Of a stretch of DNA of 42,472 nucleotides, positions 7,915 to 14,972 are shown in pieces (the first letter of the stretch is position 1; the number at the start of each line of letters is the position of its first letter). The DNA comes from Chloroflexota bacterium (lineage in GTDB: Bacteria > Chloroflexota > Anaerolineae > Promineifilales > Promineifilaceae), in NCBI GenBank assembly GCA_022616275.1, contig JAKEFB010000144.1, forward strand, positions 1 to 42,472, in the 5' to 3' direction. The notes under the pieces are model-generated. The model was not told the DNA's origin, did no database searches, and saw only the letters and a list, made by a program, of their open reading frames with translations. The translations under genes were made by a program, and so were the position numbers.

Positions 7915-7994
7915 GGTGACTCCTTAATGGGACGCGGATTTACGCGGATGATTTTCATTCGTCATTGTAGCAGTTTTTCAGGGGATTTGTTAAG

Positions 7995-8022
7995 CGATCG
8001 CTTACGAAGCGATTGCTCTACC
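7995..8022 (-). repeat. 28-bp exact copy of the tRNA-Thr anticodon arm and part of its D arm
   Basis: Bases 7995-8022 are identical to 7324-7351, which cover the 3' side of the D stem, the whole anticodon arm and the start of the variable region. The rest of the tRNA is missing. Both copies are in the same orientation, so they form a direct repeat enclosing about 670 bp with the VOC gene. It could be an attachment-site scar or debris from a tRNA duplication. Confidence 0.8.
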
Positions 8023-8079
8023 ATCTGGGTTGACGGCCGGGCCGGCCGTTGCTACTCTCTTGCCTGACGAGGTGTTTTT

Positions 8080-8808
8080 ATGGTTGTAGCTATACTTTCC
8101 GACATTCACGGCAACTTGCCGGCGCTGGAGGCGGCGCTGGGGGCGCTGGCGGCCGAACGGGTAGACCAGGTGGTCTGCCTGGGGGACGTGGCGGCTTTTG
8201 GGCCGCAGCCCAGGGAGGCGCTGGGGCGGCTGCGGGAAGTGGGTTGCCCGGTGGTGATGGGCAACACCGACGCCTGGCTGCTGGACCCCCAGCCGCACCC
8301 GCCCCGAGACGAGAATAGCCAGCGGGTGACGGAAATTGAGCTGTGGGCGGCCGGCCAGTTGACGGCCGAAGACCAGGCTTATATTCGTACTTTTCAAGCG
8401 ACGATTGAACTGTCGTTGGGTGAGGGCGCGTCGCTGCTGGCTTTTCACGGCTCGCCGCGATCGTACAACGAGGTGATCCGGGCCACAACGCCGGACGAGG
8501 AGCTGGCGGCGATGCTGGCCGGCCGGGAGGCAACGGTGCTGGCCGGCGGCCACACGCACACGCCGCTGGTGCGCCGGCTCGGCCGGGCGCTGGTGATTAA
8601 CCCGGGCAGCGTTGGCCTGCCCTGGCAGGAAAGTAGCCCTGGCCAGATCATTAACGCGGCCTGGGCGGAGTTTGCAGTGGTGCGCTGGGAGAAGGGCGCG
8701 CTAGGGGTGTCGCTGCGGCGGGTGCCTTACGAGCTGGGTGAACTGGTGGCGGCCGCGCGAGCGAGCGGGATGCCGCACCTTGAGTGGTGGTTAAAGGATT
8801 GGCGGTGA
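8080..8808 (+). CDS. YfcE/MJ0936-type metallophosphoesterase
   Basis: A calcineurin-like phosphoesterase of 242 residues. All metal-ligand motifs are present in order: D8-x-H10 in LSDIHGN, GDV (about 37-39), GNTD (about 67-70), the His of FHGSP, and GGHTHTP near residue 165. Such proteins hydrolyse phosphodiesters, nucleotides or phosphoprotein; the substrate is not predictable. GAGG lies 8 nt before the ATG. The following gene starts 37 nt after the stop, and the gap contains a short GATTGGGG/GATTAGGG tandem word. Confidence 0.92.
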   Translation: MVVAILSDIHGNLPALEAALGALAAERVDQVVCLGDVAAFGPQPREALGRLREVGCPVVMGNTDAWLLDPQPHPPRDENSQRVTEIELWAAGQLTAEDQAYIRTFQATIELSLGEGASLLAFHGSPRSYNEVIRATTPDEELAAMLAGREATVLAGGHTHTPLVRRLGRALVINPGSVGLPWQESSPGQIINAAWAEFAVVRWEKGALGVSLRRVPYELGELVAAARASGMPHLEWWLKDWR

Positions 8809-8845
8809 TTGGGGGATTAGGGGTTTTTAATAATGAGGTGTGGAA

Positions 8846-9607
8846 ATGAGTATGGAGATAGCGTCTGACCTCGGGCAGTTGCGCTCAGAGCACCACCTCA
8901 AGCGCTCGCACCAGCTTCTGCTGCTGGTCGTCGGGTTGTTCCTGGGCGGGGCCGGCCTGTTCGCCCTGGTGTACGGGCTGGCGTCGCTGCTGGGCGCCGA
9001 TAGTACGGCGCCCACTTTTTTCTGTCTCCCCATCGGGTTACTGCAACTAGGGGGCGCGGCCTGGTTCCTGTGGCAGGCGATCAGCGTCCACAACCTGAGC
9101 GCTCGAGTCTATGAGGGCGGCCTCGTCTTTGGGCGCCAGACGATGCGCTGGGACGAGCTGGCCAGCGCCTACACGCAGGCGTTGAAGGTCGTCAGTAAAC
9201 GTGGCGGTGTTTATTCGACGACGCACACCTATCGCCTGGTTGCCGGCGACGGCCGCCAAATGCGCTTCAAGGTCTTCGACCGGCAGATCACCGGTGCGGA
9301 TGCACTGAACAACGCCATCTACGAGGCGGTGGTCCGCAGCCAATGGCCCAAGGCAGTGGCCGCCTTTCAGGCCGGCCAGACGCTCCAGTTTGGCCCCTTT
9401 GCCGTGAGCCGCGAGGGTGTCAGCAACAAAAAGGAGACGATACCCTGGCCGGAGGTGGAATGGGCGCGTTTAAGCGGCGGCTACGTTACGGTGAAGCGGC
9501 GCAACCAGCGAAGGGTCTGGGGCCACGCGGGCATGATGGCCGTGCCGAACACGATGGTGTTTGTCAACCTGGTCAACGAGGTGGCCAAGAACGCGCAGCG
9601 CACCTGA
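8846..9607 (+). CDS. DUF6585-like membrane protein
   Basis: A 253-residue protein with two close transmembrane helices near the N-terminus (about residues 23-50 and 58-80), then a soluble part with the words GGLVFGRQTMRWDEL, RFKVFDRQI and PWPEVEWARL, a PH-like beta pattern described as DUF6585 in many Chloroflexota. The ATG at 8846 has GAGG 7 nt upstream; a GTG two codons earlier overlaps that site. Probably cotranscribed with the phosphoesterase. Function unknown. Confidence 0.8.
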   Translation: MSMEIASDLGQLRSEHHLKRSHQLLLLVVGLFLGGAGLFALVYGLASLLGADSTAPTFFCLPIGLLQLGGAAWFLWQAISVHNLSARVYEGGLVFGRQTMRWDELASAYTQALKVVSKRGGVYSTTHTYRLVAGDGRQMRFKVFDRQITGADALNNAIYEAVVRSQWPKAVAAFQAGQTLQFGPFAVSREGVSNKKETIPWPEVEWARLSGGYVTVKRRNQRRVWGHAGMMAVPNTMVFVNLVNEVAKNAQRT

Positions 9608-9622
9608 AATAGAGCGTGGTGG

Positions 9623-9655
9623 AGATTGAGGCCAGGGAAACCCTGGCCTCAATCT
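9623..9655. terminator. Terminator hairpin between convergent genes
   Basis: A perfect 15-bp stem AGATTGAGGCCAGGG / CCCTGGCCTCAATCT with an AAA loop sits between two convergent stops (9607 and 9659). It can serve both directions, although neither side has a long T run. Confidence 0.7.
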
Positions 9656-9658
9656 TTG

Positions 9659-11668
9659 CTATTCCCACGTATCCGGCCGCCAGGCGGGGGAGAGGATAGA
9701 GAAGCCGGGAGGGACGATCTGGTCAACCAGGCCGGTGGCGACGTTGACCTTGTAGAGCCGGCTGTCGTAGAGGTAGCCGCCGACGACGAGGAGGGAGTGG
9801 TCGCCGGGCGACCAGAGTAGGGGCCGTAAGAAGGTGAAGGAGGGGGTCAGCCGGCGCTGGTTGCTGCCGTCGGGGTCCATCAGGTAAATGGCGTAATTGT
9901 TGGCGCCCGTCTCCCGGTCGGAGAGGAAGGCGATCTGGCTGCCGTCGCCGGACCAGGCGGCGCCGTGGTCGTTGGACGGGTCGTTGGTCAGCCGGTCCAA
10001 CTGGATGTTGCCGGGGTCGGTCAGGTCGGCGGTGTATATCTCCCAGTTGCCGTCGCGGTTGCTCTCGAAGGCCAGGGCGGCGCTACCGGCCGCCCAGGTG
10101 ACGCCCAGGTCTACCTCCGGGTGATCGGAGACGTTAATGGGCATGCCGCCGGCGGCGGGGACGATGAGCACGTCCTCGTGGCTGCCGACGTAGGCGGTGA
10201 AAGCAATCCACTGGCCGTCGGGCGACCAGAGCGGCTCGCGGGCGGTGAGGCCCTCTGGGGAGAGGGGGGTCTTGTTGCTGCCGTCGGCGTCCATGACCCA
10301 GATGCGCCAGTCGCGCCGCCAGGCAATCTGGCTGCCGTCGGGCGACCAGGCCGGGTTCAGGTCTTCCAGTCCAGCCACGTCGTTAGTCAGGTTGAGCTGG
10401 TTGGCCCCGCCCGACTCCATTGTCCAGACGTCGGCCTCGGGGTTGAAGGCGGAATAGAACAGGTATTTGCCGTCCGGCCGCCAGGAGATGCCGCCGTAGG
10501 TGGGGGCGGGCAGGGTCAGGGCCCGGCTGTGCTGGCCCCAGTCGTCGCTGCTGACGATGTAGCCGGAGCTGTCATACCAGGCGACGTAAGCGATGTCGTG
10601 AGTCAGGACGTCCTGGAGGACGGTGACGGTGTTGGCGTCGCTGTTGGTGATAAAGATGAGGTTGCGGCCGGGGTCCACGGCGATGCCCTCTTCGGAACCG
10701 CCGCCGATGGGCAGGGAGACGATGTGGCCGTTGTCACGCCGGTCGTTGACGGCCACGGTGTCGCCCAGGACGGAAAAGAGGTGGCCGGTGCGGGGGTTGA
10801 CGCCGACGACGTAGGTCTCGCGGCCGGTGACCAGCGTGCCAGCGATGGTGTTGGGATTGACGTCAATCAGGGTCAGGCTCTGGCTGCTGCCCCGGTTGGC
10901 GGCGTAGAGGCGGAAGGTAATGGGGTCGAAGGCCAGGCCGTAGGGGCTGGGCACGCCTGGCAGGTTGTTATAGAGGGCGCCGTTGAGCAGGTAGTCAATG
11001 GCGCTGTCGCCGTAGGCGGAGAGGTAGACGAAGCCACGGTCGTCGTTGCCGGCCAGCAGCGCCGGCTGCAGGCCGACGGCCAGGGTGTCGCTGACGGCGT
11101 TGGCGGTCACGTCAATGAGGGACACGCTGTCGGAGCCAAAGTTGGCCACGTAGGCCAGGTCGCTGGCGACGACGACGCCGTCAGGCATGTTGCCGACAGG
11201 GATGTTCTGGACAAAGAGGCCGGCGCCGGCGTTGACGACGCTGACGTTGTTGGTGTTGCGGTTGGCAACGTAGACCTGGCCGGTCGCCGGGTGGTAGGAG
11301 ACGCCGTTGGGGCCGTCGGCGCCCGGCAGGGCGATGGTATCCAGGACGGTCATGGCGGCCGTGTCCAGGATGGAGAGGGAGTTGCCCTCGTGGTTGGCGA
11401 CGAAGGCGCGCTGGCCGGGGATGTCCAGGGCAATGCCGTGGGGGTGGCTGCCGGCCGGCAGGGGAATCGTTGTCAGGATGGTGGGGGCCGGCGGCGGGGC
11501 GACCGGCTTGAAGAGAAAGGGCAGGTAAAGCTGGGGGTTGCCCTGGCCGGCGGCAGGCAGCGACTGGCCGGCAGCCGGCAGTGGCCGGGAGCCGGCGGTG
11601 ACGAGCAGCAGGGCGGCCAGGATAGCCAGGGAAAAAATGGTGAGGATGACTCCCTTGACGGTACGCAT
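9659..11668 (-). CDS. Exported two-propeller protein (YVTN + TolB/PD40)
   Basis: A 669-residue protein with an N-terminal signal/anchor helix (about residues 7-26, ending in AGSRPLPAAG). Residues about 65-355 are YVTN-type beta-propeller repeats (words such as FVANHEGNSLSILD, YVANRNTNNVSVVN, YVANFGSDSVSLID, FITNSDANTVTVL). Residues about 370-665 are PD40/TolB-like repeats (ISWRPDGKYLFYS, PAWSPDGSQIAW, PLWSPDGQWIAF, AAWSGDGSQIAFLSDRE). The two propellers are likely stacked in one extracytoplasmic molecule that binds a partner or polymer; no catalytic motif is seen. AAGGAAGG precedes the ATG. Upstream is a palindromic repeat at 11688-11715. Confidence 0.9.
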   Translation of the reverse strand: MRTVKGVILTIFSLAILAALLLVTAGSRPLPAAGQSLPAAGQGNPQLYLPFLFKPVAPPPAPTILTTIPLPAGSHPHGIALDIPGQRAFVANHEGNSLSILDTAAMTVLDTIALPGADGPNGVSYHPATGQVYVANRNTNNVSVVNAGAGLFVQNIPVGNMPDGVVVASDLAYVANFGSDSVSLIDVTANAVSDTLAVGLQPALLAGNDDRGFVYLSAYGDSAIDYLLNGALYNNLPGVPSPYGLAFDPITFRLYAANRGSSQSLTLIDVNPNTIAGTLVTGRETYVVGVNPRTGHLFSVLGDTVAVNDRRDNGHIVSLPIGGGSEEGIAVDPGRNLIFITNSDANTVTVLQDVLTHDIAYVAWYDSSGYIVSSDDWGQHSRALTLPAPTYGGISWRPDGKYLFYSAFNPEADVWTMESGGANQLNLTNDVAGLEDLNPAWSPDGSQIAWRRDWRIWVMDADGSNKTPLSPEGLTAREPLWSPDGQWIAFTAYVGSHEDVLIVPAAGGMPINVSDHPEVDLGVTWAAGSAALAFESNRDGNWEIYTADLTDPGNIQLDRLTNDPSNDHGAAWSGDGSQIAFLSDRETGANNYAIYLMDPDGSNQRRLTPSFTFLRPLLWSPGDHSLLVVGGYLYDSRLYKVNVATGLVDQIVPPGFSILSPAWRPDTWE

Positions 11669-11687
11669 CTTAATCCTTCCTTTGATC

Positions 11688-11715
11688 GTAGAACGATTTT
11701 ATAAAATTGTTCTAC
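11688..11715. repeat. 28-bp palindrome of the GTAGAACGATTTT family
   Basis: GTAGAACGATTTTA followed by its near-perfect inverse TAAAATTGTTCTAC (one mismatch), then CCTGGG. A half copy, CCAGGTAGAACGATTTGGC, occurs at 33954-33972 upstream of the formate dehydrogenase catalytic gene. Both lie next to a gene start. Confidence 0.75.
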
Positions 11716-11785
11716 CTGGGATCGCTACCGCCTTATTATTATACACCCAAAGCGGCCGGGCCGCTGCGATCGGCCGGGCCGGGTG

Positions 11786-11950
11786 TGGTATAATTCACGC
11801 CAAATTCACTGATGGGACGCAGATTTTCGCTGATTGGGTTTTATCGCGAATGACTCGGATGGGCGAATGACGCGAATATTATTTAATGGGCTATTCGTTG
11901 GATTCGCGTTTAAAATCTGCGTCATCTGCGTTAATCGGCGTCCTATTATT
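11786..11950 (+). promoter_or_regulatory. Extended -10 promoter and repeat-rich leader before the molybdoenzyme
   Basis: TGGTATAAT (TATAAT at 11789-11794) is an extended -10 element with no convincing -35. The 160 nt between it and the ATG consist largely of the GATGGGACGCAGATTTTCGCTGATT type of intergenic repeat in both orientations (about 11811-11840 and 11906-11943), whose relative also lies at 7927. No gene is seen in 11716-11961. Confidence 0.5.
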
Positions 11951-11961
11951 GGGAGAGTGGT

Positions 11962-14900
11962 ATGGAAATCATCCTTAACATCAACGGCCGGGACGAGGCT
12001 ATGGAGGCGCTGGCGACGGATACCTTGATGAGTGCGATGCGGCGGGCGGGGTATTACAGCGTTCGCTATGGCAGCGACAGCGGCGAAACGGGGGCGGCTG
12101 CGGTGCTGGTGGACGGCCGGCTGGCCAGCAGCGAGGTGTTGCTCGTCGGCCAGGTCATCGGCCGCCGGATTGAGACGGTGGAGGGGCTGACCGGGCGGGT
12201 GGGCGAGCTGCACCCCATCCAGCGGGCGTTCATCGAGACGGGAGCGATCCAATCCGGCTATTCCACCCCGGCGATGATCCTGGCGGCCAAAGCGCTGCTG
12301 GGCCACAACCCCAACCCAAGCGAGGCCGAGGTGCGTGACGCTTTGTCGGGCGTGCTGTGCCGGGAGACCGGCTACGTCAAGCCGGTGGAAGCGGTGCTGC
12401 GGGCGGCGGCATATTTGCGCGGCGAAGAGCCAGGCCCCTACGAAGGGCCGGAGATCGTGGACGCCAGCTACGTGGCCGAAATGCCCCCGGGCGACGACGA
12501 CCTGGCCGGCCCGGAAACACCCCTGTCCCCTTTCCAGCCGCCTATCGCCACCGAGACCAGGCCGCAGACGGACATCGTCCTGACGAGCAAAATCCCGGAA
12601 ACGGCCGTGGTCGGCAAGCCGGAAACGAAGGTGGACGCCGTCAAGCTGGCCAAGGGCAACCCGGCCTTTGTGGACGACATGGAGATGCGAGGCCTGTTGT
12701 ACGCCCGGCTGCTGGCCAGCCCCCACGCCCACGCCCGCATCGTGGACATTGACGACAGCCAGGCGCTGGCCCTACCCGGCGTCCGAGCAGTGATCCATTA
12801 CCAGAACGTGGCCCGGGTCAAGTACGCTTCCGGCGGCCAGTCCTACCCTAACCCGCCGCCGCACGATCAGGTCAGCTTTGACAACAAGGTCCGCCACGTC
12901 GGCGACCGGGTGGCGGCCGTGGCGGCCGACTCGCCGGAAATTGCCGAAGAAGCGCTGAAGCTAATCCAGGTGACTTACGAGGTGTTGCCGGCCGTTTTCG
13001 ACGAGAACGAGGCCATCCAGCCCGGCGCGCCGGTCATTCACGACGAAGAAGATACGGCCGGCATCCACGACGCCGGCCGGAACGTCGTCCACCACATCGC
13101 GGCCGAAGTCGGCGACGTGGCCCAGGGCTTCCGGGAGGCGGACCACGTCTTCGAGCACACGTACACCGTCCACCAGGTGCAACAGGCGCCGATCGAGCCG
13201 CACATCGCCATCAGTTGGTGGGACGCCGACGAGCGGCTGGTCATTCGGACCTCGACCCAAGTGCCGTTCCACGTCCGCCGCATGGTCGCCCCCCTGCTCG
13301 GCCTGCCGGTCAGCCGCATCCGGATCATCAAGCCGCGCATTGGCGGCGGCTTTGGGGCCAAGCAGGAGATGTTGATCGAGGACATCGTCGGCCACCTGAC
13401 CATCGCCACCGGCCGGCCGGTCCGGCTGGAACTCAATCGTTCGGAAGAGTTCCGCAGCAGCCGCACCCGCCACCCCCAGACGATTACCTTCAAGAGCGGC
13501 GTCATGGCCGACGGCCGGCTGCACAGCATGGAAATGAAAGTCGTCGGCAACACCGGCGCGTACGGCACGCACGGCCTGACGGTCCAGACCGTCACCGGGC
13601 TGCGCGGCCTGAGCAGCTACAACTGCCGGCACCGCCGTTTTGATTGTCTCGTTGTCTATACGAACTTGCCCGTCCCCGGCGCTTACCGGGGCTACGGCGG
13701 GCCGCAGGCCCTCTTTGCCCTGGAGTCACACGTGGACGAAGTCGCCCACGGCCTGGGCCTGGACCCGATTGAGTTCCGGCGCAAGAACTGGGTCCAGGCC
13801 GGCGACACCCTGCCCATCGCCCCACTCCTGGGCGAAGGGGAAAAGGAGGCCGTCCACTTTGAGCCGGTCATCCAGTCCTGCGGCCTGCACGAATGTTTTG
13901 AGCAGGGCCTGAAGGCCATTGGCTGGGAGCGGCGCAACCAGCCGAACTGGGGCCAGGTTCCGGGCAAGCCCCACCTGCGGCGCGGCCTGGGGGCGGCCAT
14001 GTGCATGCACGGCACGGCCATTCCCGGCCTGGATATGGGCGGCGCCAGCATTAAAATCAACGACGACGGCTCGTTTAACGTCCTGGTCGGGGCGACCGAC
14101 CTGGGGACCGGCTCGGACACCGTCCTATCGCAGATTGCGGCCGAGGTCCTGGGCGTGCCGCTCAGCGACATTATCATTTACTCCAGCGACACCGACATGA
14201 CGCCCTTTGACACGGGGGCCTACGCCAGCAGCACGACGTACATCTCCGGCACGGCGGTCAAGCGGGCGGCCGAGCAGGTGGCCGACCAGGTCCGCGAGCG
14301 GGCGGCGCTCATGCTGGGGCTGGCCCAGTGGCGCGACATTCGGCTGGAAAACCGGCAGGCGGTGGCCGCCGACGGCCGGGCGGTCAGCCTGGAGAAAATT
14401 GCCCTGCACTCGCTGCACCAGGACCAGCAGCGCCAGATCATGGCCACGGCCTCTTACGTCAGCATGGACTCGCCGCCACCCTTCGCCGGGCAATTTGCCG
14501 AAGTTGAGGTGGACGTGGAAACCGGCCAGGTGACGGTGACCAGGCTGGTCATGGCCGTGGACGCCGGGGTGGCGATCAACCCGATTACGGCCAGCGGCCA
14601 GGTGGAGGGCGGCATGACCCAGGCGCTGGGGTACGGCCACTGCGAGGAGATGGCCTACGACGAAACTGGCAGGCTGGTCAACGACGCCTTTGGCCCCTAC
14701 CACATCTACCGGGCCGACGAGATGCCCTGGATGAAAGCGATCCTGGTCCAGACCCACGAGCCGAGCGGCCCGTTTGGGGCCAAGGCCATCGCCGAAATCC
14801 CCAAGGACGGCGTGGCCCCGGCGATTGCCAATGCTATTTTCGACGCCACCGGGATACGGGTTCGTCGCATTCCGTTTACGCCGCAGCGGGTTTACCGGGC

Positions 14901-14964
14901 GTTGCAGGGAACAGGGGATAGGGAACAGGGAACGGGGGGAGGGGGTGAGAGGGTGACAGGGTGA
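11962..14964 (+). CDS. Xanthine-dehydrogenase-family molybdoenzyme with a cysteine-depleted [2Fe-2S] domain
   Basis: A 1000-residue fusion of an N-terminal ferredoxin-like and [2Fe-2S]-binding region (about 1-155) and the large molybdenum-cofactor domain (about 210-980). The Moco part looks functional: GGGFGAK (about 461-467), PGAYRGYGGPQA, GATDLGTGSD and the catalytic Glu E945 in FGAKAIAE. The Fe-S part has the fold signature but not the ligands: the four plant-type cysteines are replaced by S38, T43, A46 and E58, the QCGYC pair by S98 and S101, and CRC by C133-R-E135. No FAD subunit is adjacent. Substrate unknown. GGAG lies 6-7 nt before the ATG. The last about 18 codons run into a GGGAACAGGG-type tandem repeat, giving a Gly/Glu-rich tail. 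Confidence 0.93.
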   Translation: MEIILNINGRDEAMEALATDTLMSAMRRAGYYSVRYGSDSGETGAAAVLVDGRLASSEVLLVGQVIGRRIETVEGLTGRVGELHPIQRAFIETGAIQSGYSTPAMILAAKALLGHNPNPSEAEVRDALSGVLCRETGYVKPVEAVLRAAAYLRGEEPGPYEGPEIVDASYVAEMPPGDDDLAGPETPLSPFQPPIATETRPQTDIVLTSKIPETAVVGKPETKVDAVKLAKGNPAFVDDMEMRGLLYARLLASPHAHARIVDIDDSQALALPGVRAVIHYQNVARVKYASGGQSYPNPPPHDQVSFDNKVRHVGDRVAAVAADSPEIAEEALKLIQVTYEVLPAVFDENEAIQPGAPVIHDEEDTAGIHDAGRNVVHHIAAEVGDVAQGFREADHVFEHTYTVHQVQQAPIEPHIAISWWDADERLVIRTSTQVPFHVRRMVAPLLGLPVSRIRIIKPRIGGGFGAKQEMLIEDIVGHLTIATGRPVRLELNRSEEFRSSRTRHPQTITFKSGVMADGRLHSMEMKVVGNTGAYGTHGLTVQTVTGLRGLSSYNCRHRRFDCLVVYTNLPVPGAYRGYGGPQALFALESHVDEVAHGLGLDPIEFRRKNWVQAGDTLPIAPLLGEGEKEAVHFEPVIQSCGLHECFEQGLKAIGWERRNQPNWGQVPGKPHLRRGLGAAMCMHGTAIPGLDMGGASIKINDDGSFNVLVGATDLGTGSDTVLSQIAAEVLGVPLSDIIIYSSDTDMTPFDTGAYASSTTYISGTAVKRAAEQVADQVRERAALMLGLAQWRDIRLENRQAVAADGRAVSLEKIALHSLHQDQQRQIMATASYVSMDSPPPFAGQFAEVEVDVETGQVTVTRLVMAVDAGVAINPITASGQVEGGMTQALGYGHCEEMAYDETGRLVNDAFGPYHIYRADEMPWMKAILVQTHEPSGPFGAKAIAEIPKDGVAPAIANAIFDATGIRVRRIPFTPQRVYRALQGTGDREQGTGGGGERVTG

Positions 14965-14972
14965 AGGGGGGA

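Noticed and set aside
9965-11704. Long open frame on the plus strand opposite the propeller gene
   Set aside because: It is a Gly/Val/Asp-rich complement artefact of a high-GC gene: no ribosome site, no domain, and its complement has clear propeller repeats.
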